From NCBI RefSeq assembly GCF_009746585.1, contig NZ_WRPO01000012.1, forward strand, positions 60,381 to 124,380: a DNA stretch of 64,000 nucleotides, written 5' to 3'. A model generated the notes under the pieces. It saw only the letters and a list, made by a program, of their open reading frames with translations, made no database searches and was not told the DNA's origin. The DNA is from Novosphingobium aquimarinum (lineage in GTDB: Bacteria > Pseudomonadota > Alphaproteobacteria > Sphingomonadales > Sphingomonadaceae). Positions 45,688 through 54,695 of the stretch are shown piece after piece (the first letter of the stretch is position 1; every line of letters starts with the position of its first letter). The translations under genes and the position numbers were made by a program.

Positions 45688-48042
45688 TCATGGCAACTCG
45701 ATGATCGCGGCGGTGCCCTCGCCGGGCTCGGAGATCAGCTCGAGCTTGCCGCCGTGCGCCTCGATCAGCTGGCGGGCGAGCGGCAGGCCGATGCCCTGCT
45801 TGCGCACGAAGCCCTTGCGATTGCGTTCGAGCCCGACGCCGTCGAGCGCCTGAGCGAGCATGGTGGCATCCATGCCCTTCCCGTTGTCGGAAACCACGAT
45901 CTGGGCCCGGTTCTCGCCCCCCTTGCGCTCGCGCGAGACGAGAACGAGGATGCGACCGCGGCGCGGCGTGGCGGCTATCGCGTTGTCGAGCAAGTGGCCG
46001 AGCGCTCGCCCGAGCCGCCGCTTGTCGCCACAAATCGTTCCGACCATCGGCTGGCATTGGAGATCGAGCGTGATGCCCGCGGTTTCGAGCCGACGACGGC
46101 GCTCCTCCGCGACACCGCGCACGAAAGCTTGCAGGTCGATGTCTTCTTCGGCCAGCGGCAACATGCCCGCCTCGCTTTGCGACAAGTCGAGCAGGCTTTC
46201 GATGTGTTCGCCGAGCCGCGCCGAGGATTCGATGATCGCGGCAAGATAGGCGCGCCCCGCCTCGTCGAGTTCCCCGCCCACGCCGGTCGCGAGCAGTTCG
46301 GCATAGCCCCCGATCGAGGTCAGCGGCGTGCGCAGCTCGTAGCTCATGTTGGCGAGGAACCGCGTCTTGACCGCATCCGCCTCGATCAGGGCGGCATTGC
46401 GCTCGCGCAGGGCTTTTTCGGCTTTCTGCGAATCGGTGATGTCGAGCACGGTCAGCAAGCCGTTGCCGTCTGGCAGCGGCACGCCCGCGAACTGGAGCGT
46501 GCGACCATCGGCGAGCACCACGCGCCCGCTTGCTTCCTTGCGATCGAGCGTCGCCGCCCGCACCGCATCGCCGACCGTGCTCGCCTGCGCGGCATGCCGC
46601 AGCCGAGGTTCGAGCTTCTTGAGCAGGACGTCGATCCTGGGATGCGTATCGAGGAAATCGCTTTCGAGCCCCCAGTCGGCGGCGAAGCGGCGGTTCCACA
46701 GCTGCATCAGACCGTTGGGCGCAAACACCGCAACCGATTCGAACAGACTGTCGAACGTGGCGGTCCGCGTGCGCAGCAGGGTGTCGCGCACGGCCGAAAG
46801 GCGCAGCTGCTCGGTCTGGTCCTCGGCGATCAGCAGCAAGCCGCCGTCGGGCATCGGCTGCGCGACGATCCGCAAGTTGCGGCCATCGGCGATGTGCCAG
46901 CTCTCCTCGACCGACTCGCTCGCGGCAAACCATTCGGCCTTCTCGCGCCGCCATTCGGGAAAGTCGCGGACTTCGGGAAGCCGGCCGGCGTCGCGCAGCG
47001 ATTCGAGCAGTCGCTCGAACAGCGGCGGATCGACCAGCGTGCCCGGCGGCAGCGCGAAGATGCGCTGGAACGGCTGATTGACGAACGTCAGGCGACGATG
47101 GGCATCGAACTGCGCGACCCCGGCCGAGAGCTGATCGAGCATCGCCCGCTGCGCTTCGCGAAAGGCGCGGAAGGTGCGACCGATCTCTTCCTGATCCTCG
47201 ATGTCGATCGCGTAGCCGGCAATGCCGTTGGTACCGAGCGGGAGATCGTGGACGCGAAACGCGCGGCGCTGGCCGTCGATCGTGATGCTGACGATGCGCT
47301 CGATCGGCAGGTTCTTGTCGGCGGCCTGCGTCGCCACTTGCCGCGCGGTGAGCCCGTCGACCGCCTCGACCAGTTCGGTCGCCGAGGCGACGACCGCATC
47401 CGCATTTTCGCCGCCGACGGCTGCGACATAGGCGGAATTGACGAGTTGCAGGGCGCCATCGGGGCGGCGAAACCACATCGGCATCGGCGCGGCCTCGATC
47501 AGCGAGACCAGCGCGGTGAAATCGCCGCGCGCGCGCGCGGCTTCCTCGCGCAGCTTGACCAGTTCGCTCTCGCTGTCGCTGAAGTCGAACACCCAGACCA
47601 GCGCGGCGCCGCCGGGCGAGACTTGCGGATCGGCGAGATGGCCGCGCAGCGCGAGACTGCGCGAAGAGCCGCGCGGGGTCGCGACCATGCGGAACGGCGC
47701 GGCGGACTTCTGCGTCTTGAGAACCGCCTGCGTCAGTTCGGCGAGCGTTTCGGCCGACAGTCCCCGCTCGCCATCATCGAGTTCGCTGAGGAATTGCGGG
47801 ACTTTGTCGAGCCCCAGCCACTGCGCCAGTCGCGGCGAAGCCTCGATCCGCCCATCGGAGCGCACCAGCAGCGGCAACGCCGGCGATTCCTCGACCATCT
47901 TGGCGAGGCGGCGCGCCGAACGGCCGAGCGTTTCCGCGCGGCGCAGCCGGTGGCGTGCCGACACGATTGCCCACACCGCTGCCGCCGTCCACACGGCAAG
48001 CAGCAGCGCGAGCGTCAGAACCACAAGGCGTTCGGCTTCCAT
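45688..48042 (-). CDS. divL: DivL-type atypical kinase with Tyr at the phospho-acceptor site
   Basis: DivL of Caulobacter binds DivK and CckA and controls CtrA activity; unlike other kinases it has Tyr in the H-box. Here FLANMSYELRTPLTSIGGY has Tyr568 where histidine is expected (codon TAC). 784 residues: one N-terminal membrane span (about 6-28), three or four PAS-like segments (about 45-160, 190-285, 305-400, 430-530), dimerisation helices, and an ATPase with LLDNAIAATP, VSDNGKGMD and KQGIGLPLARQLIEAHGG. Caulobacter DivL has 769 residues. The gene leads the block tsaE-amgK-murU-addB-addA-trxA and lies 150 bp from ahcY. Confidence 0.88.
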   Translation of the reverse strand: MEAERLVVLTLALLLAVWTAAAVWAIVSARHRLRRAETLGRSARRLAKMVEESPALPLLVRSDGRIEASPRLAQWLGLDKVPQFLSELDDGERGLSAETLAELTQAVLKTQKSAAPFRMVATPRGSSRSLALRGHLADPQVSPGGAALVWVFDFSDSESELVKLREEAARARGDFTALVSLIEAAPMPMWFRRPDGALQLVNSAYVAAVGGENADAVVASATELVEAVDGLTARQVATQAADKNLPIERIVSITIDGQRRAFRVHDLPLGTNGIAGYAIDIEDQEEIGRTFRAFREAQRAMLDQLSAGVAQFDAHRRLTFVNQPFQRIFALPPGTLVDPPLFERLLESLRDAGRLPEVRDFPEWRREKAEWFAASESVEESWHIADGRNLRIVAQPMPDGGLLLIAEDQTEQLRLSAVRDTLLRTRTATFDSLFESVAVFAPNGLMQLWNRRFAADWGLESDFLDTHPRIDVLLKKLEPRLRHAAQASTVGDAVRAATLDRKEASGRVVLADGRTLQFAGVPLPDGNGLLTVLDITDSQKAEKALRERNAALIEADAVKTRFLANMSYELRTPLTSIGGYAELLATGVGGELDEAGRAYLAAIIESSARLGEHIESLLDLSQSEAGMLPLAEEDIDLQAFVRGVAEERRRRLETAGITLDLQCQPMVGTICGDKRRLGRALGHLLDNAIAATPRRGRILVLVSRERKGGENRAQIVVSDNGKGMDATMLAQALDGVGLERNRKGFVRKQGIGLPLARQLIEAHGGKLELISEPGEGTAAIIELP

Positions 48043-48191
48043 CGAGCGCGGCTATGCGATGCGCGCCGCGATATGACAATGGGCTGGGCCGCCAAGTGGC
48101 AAGCCTTGCGCCGACATTCCCCAGATCGCTGGCAGGACCGGCGGCGAACAGCGCGATGAACGCTGCCGCCGGCCCTCCCCTGGCGCGCCGA

Positions 48192-49613
48192 TCAGTAGCG
48201 GTAGTGGTCGGGCTTGAACGGCCCTTCCTGCGGCACGCCGATGTACTTGGCCTGCTTGTCGGAAAGCTTGGTCAGCTTGACGCCGAGCTTGTCGAGGTGA
48301 AGCGCGGCGACCTTTTCGTCGAGGTGCTTGGGCAGCACGTAGACGCGGTTCTCGTATTCGTCCGACTTGGCGAACAGTTCGATCTGCGCGAGCGTCTGAT
48401 TGGTGAAGCTCGACGACATCACGAAGCTGGGGTGGCCGGTGGCGCAGCCCAGATTGACCAGGCGGCCTTTGGCGAGGATCAGGATCTGCTTGCCGTCCGG
48501 GAACGTGACGAGATCGGTGCCCGCCTTGATTTCCTTCCACTCGTAGTTGTCGAGCGCGGAAATCTGGATCTCGCTGTCGAAGTGGCCGATGTTGCAGACG
48601 ATCGCCTTGTCCTTCATCGCGGCCATGTGCTCGCCGGTGATGACGCCTTCGTTGCCGGTCGCGGTGCAGAAGATGTCGCAGCGGGTGACGGCTTCTTCCA
48701 TTGTCACGACTTCGTAGCCTTCCATCGCCGCCTGCAGCGCGCAGATCGGATCGACCTCGGTCACCATCACGCGCGCACCGGCCTGGCGCAGCGAGGCGGC
48801 CGAGCCCTTGCCGACGTCACCGAAGCCCGCGACGCAGGCGACCTTGCCGGCGAACATCACGTCGGTCGCGCGGCGGATCGCGTCGACCAGCGATTCGCGG
48901 CAGCCGTAGAGGTTGTCGAACTTCGACTTTGTGACGGAATCGTTCACGTTGATCGCGGGGAACGGCAGCTTGCCCTCCTTGGCGATGTGATAGAGCCGGT
49001 GAACGCCGGTGGTGGTCTCTTCCGAAACGCCCCGGATCGCCTTGACCGAAGCCGTGAGATAGCCGGGCTTGGCCTTGAGGAAGGCCTTGAGCGCACGGAC
49101 GAACTCGATTTCTTCGGCGTTGGACGGCTCGAACAGGTCTTCGCCCGCTTCGACCCGCGCGCCCCACAGCGCGAACATCGTGGCGTCGCCGCCATCGTCG
49201 AGGATCATGTTGGCGGTGAGGTCGGGATCGCCCTCGCTCGACCAATCGAAGATCTTGCCGACGTAGTCCCAGTAATCGGCCAGGCTCTCGCCCTTGATCG
49301 CGTAGACGGGAATGCCCTGCGCGGCGATCGCGGCGGCGGCGTGGTCCTGCGTCGAGTAGATGTTGCACGTCGCCCAGCGGACCTCGGCGCCGAGCGCGAC
49401 GAGCGTCTCGATCAACACGGCGGTCTGAATCGTCATGTGCAGCGAGCCGGTGATGCGCGCGCCCTTGAGCGGCTTGGACGAACCGAACTCCTCGCGCAGA
49501 GCCATGAGGCCCGGCATTTCGGTTTCGGCGATCGCGATTTCGTCGCGTCCGTAATCGGCAAGGCCGATATCGGCGATCGCATAGTCTTTGGTCGCTTCGG
49601 CGAGGGTTGCCAT
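48192..49613 (-). CDS. ahcY: Adenosylhomocysteinase
   Basis: Splits S-adenosylhomocysteine to adenosine and homocysteine, removing an inhibitor of methylation. Start at ATG 49613 ([20 protein letters not shown]); 473 residues. Signatures: [56 protein letters not shown] motif [15 protein letters not shown], and the C-terminal KPDHYRY with the Lys and Tyr that reach the partner NAD site. A 20-bp palindrome lies 114-133 bp upstream. Confidence 0.98.
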   Translation of the reverse strand: MATLAEATKDYAIADIGLADYGRDEIAIAETEMPGLMALREEFGSSKPLKGARITGSLHMTIQTAVLIETLVALGAEVRWATCNIYSTQDHAAAAIAAQGIPVYAIKGESLADYWDYVGKIFDWSSEGDPDLTANMILDDGGDATMFALWGARVEAGEDLFEPSNAEEIEFVRALKAFLKAKPGYLTASVKAIRGVSEETTTGVHRLYHIAKEGKLPFPAINVNDSVTKSKFDNLYGCRESLVDAIRRATDVMFAGKVACVAGFGDVGKGSAASLRQAGARVMVTEVDPICALQAAMEGYEVVTMEEAVTRCDIFCTATGNEGVITGEHMAAMKDKAIVCNIGHFDSEIQISALDNYEWKEIKAGTDLVTFPDGKQILILAKGRLVNLGCATGHPSFVMSSSFTNQTLAQIELFAKSDEYENRVYVLPKHLDEKVAALHLDKLGVKLTKLSDKQAKYIGVPQEGPFKPDHYRY

Positions 49614-49726
49614 TGCGCAGTCTCCTGATGAATCTCGTCTTTGGTCCGGGCGCCGGCCGCCCCTGTCAGGAGCCGGACAGCACATGTCGTGCCGCCGCTC
49701 CTACCGATTCACGCCTTCCGACGCAA

Positions 49727-49746
49727 ATATAAAGATTCCTTTATAT
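49727..49746. promoter_or_regulatory. Palindrome upstream of ahcY, likely operator
   Basis: atataaag-attc-ctttatat, perfect 8-bp arms, in the gap between divergent ahcY and the peroxiredoxin gene. AT-rich palindromes of this form occur before methionine-cycle genes in other alphaproteobacteria and have been ascribed to ArsR-type SAH-sensing repressors; that link is from memory. Confidence 0.55.
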
Positions 49747-49845
49747 GCCAATACGCGCTTCCTCCGGGATGCCGCGTTGCCGCACGGCGGACCGCGCCTA
49801 TATGAGGCACGGACATTCCCACCTGCCCTGCGAAAGGACGAAAAC

Positions 49846-50325
49846 ATGACCATTTCCGTTGGAGACACCTTGCCCGACGTCAAGCTGATCAAGGCGACCA
49901 GCGACGGCCCGGACGCGGTTCAGTCGGCCGATTACTTCAAGGGCAAGAAGGTGGCGCTGTTCTCAGTCCCCGGCGCCTTCACGCCGACCTGTTCGGCCAA
50001 GCATCTGCCCGGCTTCGTCGACAAGGCGAGCGAGCTCAAGGCCAAGGGGATCGACGAGATCGCCTGCACCGCCGTCAACGATGCCTTCGTCATGGGTGCC
50101 TGGAACGACGCGTCGGGAAGCAGCGACGTGACCATGCTGTCGGACGGCAACGGCGAGTTCGCCGAAGCGCTGGGCCTGACCATGGACGGCAGCGGCTTCG
50201 GCCTCGGCAAGCGCGGCCAGCGCTTCTCGATGGTCGTCAACGACGGCAAGGTCGAACAGCTCAACGTCGAACAGCCCGGCGCCTTCGAAGTCAGCTCGGC
50301 CGAACACATGCTCGGCCAGCTCTGA
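49846..50325 (+). CDS. Peroxiredoxin (Prx5 / redoxin type)
   Basis: Thiol peroxidase of the AhpC/TSA superfamily, Prx5 branch. 159 residues from ATG 49846 behind gaaagg. Peroxidatic Cys49 lies in VPGAFTPTCSAKHLPGF; VNDAFVMGAWN and SDGNGEFAEALGL are typical of the branch, as is the ending RFSMVVNDGKVEQLNVEQPG. No second conserved cysteine is seen, so it is likely 1-Cys or uses a partner such as glutathione/glutaredoxin. Confidence 0.93.
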   Translation: MTISVGDTLPDVKLIKATSDGPDAVQSADYFKGKKVALFSVPGAFTPTCSAKHLPGFVDKASELKAKGIDEIACTAVNDAFVMGAWNDASGSSDVTMLSDGNGEFAEALGLTMDGSGFGLGKRGQRFSMVVNDGKVEQLNVEQPGAFEVSSAEHMLGQL

Positions 50326-50332
50326 GTGATGA

Positions 50333-50360
50333 TGGCCGGTCGCCAAACGGTGACCGGCCA
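50333..50360 (+). terminator. Terminator of the peroxiredoxin gene
   Basis: tggccggtcgcc / ggtgaccggcca, a 12-bp stem with one G-T pair and loop aaac, starting 7 bp after the stop. A T-run is lacking. Confidence 0.6.
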
Positions 50361-50480
50361 CACATACAAGCGCACCACGGCCGATTTCGTCGGTCAGGCG
50401 CCGAACGCATTGCGAACCAAGCGAGCGGCTTGTCGCATGCCGTCGCGGCGGATAGCCTTCAGGCGAAAGAAGGAGATATC

Positions 50481-51161
50481 ATGACGCGTTCGGTTATCGT
50501 TACGGGGGGCTTCGGGGTCCTGGGATCCGCAGTCGCGGAAGTTTTCGCCAGCCGCGGCGACAAGGTGGCGCGGATCGATTACGCGCCGACAGCAAGCGCG
50601 CCGCTCGCCGGCTCGCTGGAGATCGGCGGAATCGATCTTACCGACGTCGAAGCGACCAAGGGCGCACTGGCCAAGGTCGTCGCCGCCAACGGCGGCATCG
50701 ACGTGCTGGTCAATGTCGCGGGCGGGTTCGCCTGGGAAACGCTCGAGGACGGCAGCCTGGCAACCTGGGCGAAGATGCAATCGATGAACGTGATGACGGG
50801 CGCGACGATCACCCAGCTCGCCTTGCCCGAACTGAAAAAGTCCGAGGCCGGGCGCATCGTGAACATCGGCGCGGGCGGCGCGGTCAAGGCGGGGATGGGC
50901 ATGGGCGCCTATGCCGCGTCGAAGTCGGGCGTCCACCGCATGACCGAGGCGCTGGCCGAGGAACTGGCCGGCTCCAGCGTCACCGCCAACGCGGTGCTGC
51001 CGAGCATCATCGACACGCCGACCAACCGCGCGGACATGCCCGATGCCGATTATTCGGAATGGGTGAGCCCGGACGCGGTCGCCAAAGTCATTCACTTTCT
51101 CGCCTCGGCCGATGGCGCCGCGATCACCGGCGCGCTGATCCCGGTTTCGCGCGGCGGGTAA
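50481..51161 (+). CDS. Short-chain dehydrogenase/reductase
   Basis: 226 residues from ATG 50481, with a strong ribosome site aaggaga. Rossmann motif VTGGFGVLGSAVAEVFAS, DVLVNVAGGFAW (the NNAG motif as NVAG), active site YAASKSGVHRMTEALAEEL and IDTPTNRADMPDADYSEWVS. The shape resembles a dihydropteridine-reductase-like SDR, which would be interesting beside folE, but that is a guess from a general likeness. Confidence 0.85.
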   Translation: MTRSVIVTGGFGVLGSAVAEVFASRGDKVARIDYAPTASAPLAGSLEIGGIDLTDVEATKGALAKVVAANGGIDVLVNVAGGFAWETLEDGSLATWAKMQSMNVMTGATITQLALPELKKSEAGRIVNIGAGGAVKAGMGMGAYAASKSGVHRMTEALAEELAGSSVTANAVLPSIIDTPTNRADMPDADYSEWVSPDAVAKVIHFLASADGAAITGALIPVSRGG

Positions 51162-51242
51162 TCTTCGCGCCACGCGCGCGGGGCGGCATCGACCGGTATC
51201 CGGTTCGGCGCCGCCCGGCTCGCGAATGGCGAGGCCTTCGCC

Positions 51243-51851
51243 TCAGTAGCCCATCAGGCTCATGACTTCCTCGCGGCTGCGCGAATCTTCGAGGAAGGTG
51301 CCCATCATCCGGCTGGTGATCATGCTCACCCCCGGCGTCCGCACGCCGCGCGCGGTCATGCAGGCATGGCTCGCTTCGATCACCACCGCCACGCCGTGAG
51401 GCTTCAGGTGCTCCCAGATGCATTGCGCGACTTCGGCGGTGAGGCGTTCCTGGATCTGCAAGCGGCGCGCATAGCCATGCAACACGCGCGCGAGCTTCGA
51501 GATGCCGACGACGTGATCGCGCGGCAGGTAGGCAATCGCCGCCTTGCCGATGATCGGCGCCATGTGGTGCTCGCAATGTGACTGAAACGGAATGTCCTTG
51601 AGCAGCACGACTTCGTCGTAGCCGCCCACTTCCTCGAAGATCCGCGAGAGGTGGATCGCTGGATCTTCGTCGTAGCCGAGACAATATTCCTTCCAGGCGC
51701 GCGCAACGCGCTTGGGCGTATCGAGCAATCCCTCGCGCTCCGGATCGTCACCGGCCCAGCGAAGCAGTGTACGGATGGCGTCTTGCACTTCGTCCGGAAC
51801 CGGAATTTTGCCGCGATTATCGTCTTCATCGGGTCCTACAAGACTGCTCAT
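51243..51851 (-). CDS. folE: GTP cyclohydrolase I (FolE, type IA)
   Basis: First step of tetrahydrofolate synthesis: GTP to dihydroneopterin triphosphate plus formate. 202 residues. Zinc ligands are in [20 protein letters not shown] (Cys93, His96) and in [16 protein letters not shown]. Other blocks: [43 protein letters not shown]. Its ATG overlaps the stop of the phospholipase D gene upstream (ATGA), so it depends on that transcript or on an internal promoter. Confidence 0.97.
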   Translation of the reverse strand: MSSLVGPDEDDNRGKIPVPDEVQDAIRTLLRWAGDDPEREGLLDTPKRVARAWKEYCLGYDEDPAIHLSRIFEEVGGYDEVVLLKDIPFQSHCEHHMAPIIGKAAIAYLPRDHVVGISKLARVLHGYARRLQIQERLTAEVAQCIWEHLKPHGVAVVIEASHACMTARGVRTPGVSMITSRMMGTFLEDSRSREEVMSLMGY

Positions 51852-53389
51852 CCTCTCGCTCTCCTGTTTTTTAGTCTTTTCATGCGTTCGAGCATGTTGC
51901 GGGTGCGGCGCAAGTATCCCTTGCGCCGGAACAGCCCGCGCTTGCTCATCGGTTCGAACATTTCATCAGGCCGTTCCGGATCCAGGATGGCCCCCTTGGC
52001 CAGCACTCTTTCAGGTTCGGAGATAGCCTGCAACGGCAGCGTATCGAGGTGTTTGCCGGTTTTCGATTGCGCGTCGATCATCGCGATCATCGATCCGTGC
52101 CGTTCCAGTTCCGCTGCCGCCTGCTCGATCGAGAGGCCGCAATGCTCCGCGATCAAGGACAGGCGCAAGTTGCGGATCTGATCGCCGCAATGCGCGTTCT
52201 TGGGCCGGGTGACGTCGATGAAGACGTCGCATTCGCTGTCCAGCCCCATCGAGCGGTTGTTCATGTTGGCCGAGCCGACGCGCAGGATCTCGTCGTCGAT
52301 GATCGTCACTTTGGCATGGACGTAGATCGGCGTGCCGCCGCTGGTGTACGGCGTGAAGATCCGGAAGCGACCGGCGTGATCGACGGCATTGACCACCTCG
52401 CGCAGTTCGGCGCGGGCGCTGTCCATCGCCACTTGCTCCAGCCAGCCGTCGGCGTGGAGCGGATTGACGATGACGAATTCCGGCGGATCGGGCTCGGCAA
52501 GACGTTCGCAGATCGCTTCGGCGATGAGGCGCGACGCGAAATACTGGGTCTCGGCGTAAATGAATTTCTTGGCGCGGCGGATCTGCGCGACGAACAATTG
52601 CTCGATCTCGTTGATCTGCGGGCAATCGCCGTACTTGGCCCGCGTGCGCGCGATGCCGAGTTCCACGTCGCGAAATTCGGCATCGATCGATTCCGGCCAG
52701 GCCGATTCCGCTTGCGGCTTGCAGGCCGGCAAGTCGCCGCCGCCCGCCGCTTTCCAGCGCGCGGTCCCCAGCGCCGACAAGCCCTCTGCGATCTCGCCTT
52801 CGAGCAGCATCGTCGCATCGTGCCACGGATCGTAGTGCTGCCCGGCGGGGCGCTTGCGGCGCGGATCGTTGTGGACGTGCTCCCGCGTGTCCCAGCGGTC
52901 GGTGGTCATGTCGATACCGCCGCAGACCGCGAACTTGCTGTCGATCACCGCGATCTTCTGATGATGGCTGCAGCCGACCGGGTGCGCCGAATCGAACTTG
53001 AAATCGATCGATGGCTGCATCGCCCACCGCAGCAGGTCGACCACCATCGATCCGCGCAGCATCGACTTGAACATCGAGATGTTCCACTTGAGGATGCGAA
53101 CCTCGAGCCCCGGCGTGGTCTTCGCCAGCCACAAGATGAACGAACCGAGCCGCGCGGGGTAGCGGCCCTTGCGCGGCAGGCTCCACCACCGGCGTCCCGA
53201 CGACAGCAGGATCCGCGTATCGAAATCCCAGCCGATCAGGAAGATCCGTTGCCGGGCCTGCACCATCGCCTCGCGCATGATGTCGAAATAGTTTTCGGCA
53301 TCGATGACGACATGCGCACGATTGGCCATGGCATAGCGCCACACGGCGGGTTCGATCCCCTCGTCGCCCCAGTCCTGTTGCTCGCCCAA
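51848..53389 (-). CDS. Phospholipase D-like / cardiolipin synthase-like protein
   Basis: 513 residues with two HxKxxxxD motifs: [11 protein letters not shown] (His143, Lys145, Asp150) and [11 protein letters not shown] (His358, Lys360, Asp365), each followed by a GG or GS..N motif ([27 protein letters not shown]). There is no N-terminal membrane span, unlike ClsA, so it is closer to cytosolic or peripheral PLD phosphodiesterases. A phospholipid substrate is likely but not shown. The basic C-terminal region ([19 protein letters not shown]) may bind membranes. Confidence 0.88.
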   Translation of the reverse strand: MGEQQDWGDEGIEPAVWRYAMANRAHVVIDAENYFDIMREAMVQARQRIFLIGWDFDTRILLSSGRRWWSLPRKGRYPARLGSFILWLAKTTPGLEVRILKWNISMFKSMLRGSMVVDLLRWAMQPSIDFKFDSAHPVGCSHHQKIAVIDSKFAVCGGIDMTTDRWDTREHVHNDPRRKRPAGQHYDPWHDATMLLEGEIAEGLSALGTARWKAAGGGDLPACKPQAESAWPESIDAEFRDVELGIARTRAKYGDCPQINEIEQLFVAQIRRAKKFIYAETQYFASRLIAEAICERLAEPDPPEFVIVNPLHADGWLEQVAMDSARAELREVVNAVDHAGRFRIFTPYTSGGTPIYVHAKVTIIDDEILRVGSANMNNRSMGLDSECDVFIDVTRPKNAHCGDQIRNLRLSLIAEHCGLSIEQAAAELERHGSMIAMIDAQSKTGKHLDTLPLQAISEPERVLAKGAILDPERPDEMFEPMSKRGLFRRKGYLRRTRNMLERMKRLKNRRARG

Positions 53390-53848
53390 GTGCTGCCCTC
53401 AATCCCGCTGCGGCCCGAACGACCAAACGCTTCGGGCCCTTGCGTGTTCCGCTCGAAAACCCGTTGCCGGCGAGACCGCCCCGCGCGGCCGCTACCCCTT
53501 CGCGGCACGCAGTGCGTGCCCAACCGGCGAGCTATGCCGCATCGCGCCCGGCGTGGCCAGTCCCGTGACGCGCTGCGATCGCAATCATCGAAGAACGGGG
53601 AATTCACGGGCTATTCAGTTGCCAACCCGTACAAGCGGTCCTTAAGAAAACCGGGGGATCGACGCCGCATGCGGCATCGTTTCCAGGTGATGGTCCGATC
53701 CACCGGACTGTCCGGCATAGCCGCCAGTGCCCGTCGCAGGCTGCCTCACGTGCCGATCATCACGAGCTTGCCGCCTGTCCCGGAACGGATCGGCGCCCAT
53801 TGTGTTGGATGTTTTTGTTAGTTGTCCGTGGTTTCAGAGGAGTACACA
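53390..53848. other. Divergent intergenic region, phospholipase D / secreted protein
   Basis: 459 bp without a credible gene. It contains the palindrome gccgcatgcggc at 53664-53675, extended to 20 bp (53660-53679) with one mismatched pair. Otherwise I see nothing I can name; promoters for both flanking genes should lie here. Confidence 0.35.
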
Positions 53849-54469
53849 ATGAAGAAGACCCTTATCGCCCTTGCCCTTGCCGGCGCGAGCCTGGTTCCCG
53901 CGGCCGCGATGGCGCAGGAAGTGGCTCCCGAAGTACAGGCCGCGCTCGCCGTCGGTGCGATCGTTTATGGGCCACAGGGTGAGGAAGTCGGCAGGATCAC
54001 GAAGCTGGCCGGCCCCAACGTCGTGCTCGACACGGGCATGCACAAGGCGACGCTGCCCGCCAGCGCCTTCGGCAAGAATCCCAAGGGCCTGCTGATCAGC
54101 ATGACCAAGATGCAGCTCGACCAGGCCGTTTCCGCCGCGCAGGCGAAGGCTGCCTCGACGCTCGACACGGCGCTGACCACCGGTGCCGAAGTCAAGACGA
54201 TGGACGGCATGATGGCCGGCAAGATCACCAGCATGGAAGGCGACAACATCACGCTCGAACTGCCCACCGGCAAGTCGATCGTGCTCAAGCGCGAATTCAT
54301 GATGGCTGACGCCTCGGGCCTCAAGGTCAAGATGGACAACACGACCTTCCAGGGCGCTGTTGCCGATGCGACCGGCACCGCCCCGGCCCCCACTGCCGAC
54401 GCGACCGCCGACACGGACATGGCGGCAGACGCAGACGCTGACGCTGACGCAGACACGACCGACGACTGA
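53849..54469 (+). CDS. Secreted acidic protein, unknown function
   Basis: 206 residues from ATG 53849 behind cagaggag. Signal peptide MKKTLIALALAGASLVPAAA, then MAQ with cleavage after AMA. The mature part has two similar beta-like repeats: VGAIVYGPQGEEVGRITKLA with NVVLDTGMHKATLP, and GAEVKTMDGMMAGKITSMEG with NITLELPTGKSIVLK, resembling PRC-barrel or DUF2171-like folds. The C-terminus is a low-complexity Asp/Ala run. Likely periplasmic. Good terminator behind it, single gene. Confidence 0.75.
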   Translation: MKKTLIALALAGASLVPAAAMAQEVAPEVQAALAVGAIVYGPQGEEVGRITKLAGPNVVLDTGMHKATLPASAFGKNPKGLLISMTKMQLDQAVSAAQAKAASTLDTALTTGAEVKTMDGMMAGKITSMEGDNITLELPTGKSIVLKREFMMADASGLKVKMDNTTFQGAVADATGTAPAPTADATADTDMAADADADADADTTDD

Positions 54470-54516
54470 GCCAGTCCACGGTCGCACGCTCGCGGCCGTA
54501 GCCTGAACTTTTGAAG

Positions 54517-54552
54517 ATGGCCGGGACCTGGCGAAGGGTCCCGGCCATTTTT
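54517..54552 (+). terminator. Rho-independent terminator
   Basis: atggccgggacc / ggtcccggccat perfect 12-bp stem, 8-base loop, followed by TTTT. Ends the secreted-protein gene at 54469. Confidence 0.85.
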
Positions 54553-54695
54553 CGTTTCGGCGATTTTTCGCTTCATCGCCGCTTCTCTACGCGGATGGGG
54601 TTGCAGCGCGGGTCCAGTTCGCCAATAGGCCGGTTGTGCACACCGGTTCGCTTCGGCGCCGCCGGCTTTTCCGACGAGCTGCTGTCAGGCCGCAA

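Noticed and set aside
45490..48159. 889-codon open frame opposite tsaE and divL
   Set aside because: It spans two real genes on the other strand and has no domain of its own.
49614..49845. SAH or SAM riboswitch before ahcY
   Set aside because: I looked for a paired leader with a pseudoknot-like fold near the ahcY start and saw only the DNA palindrome; no known consensus fits.
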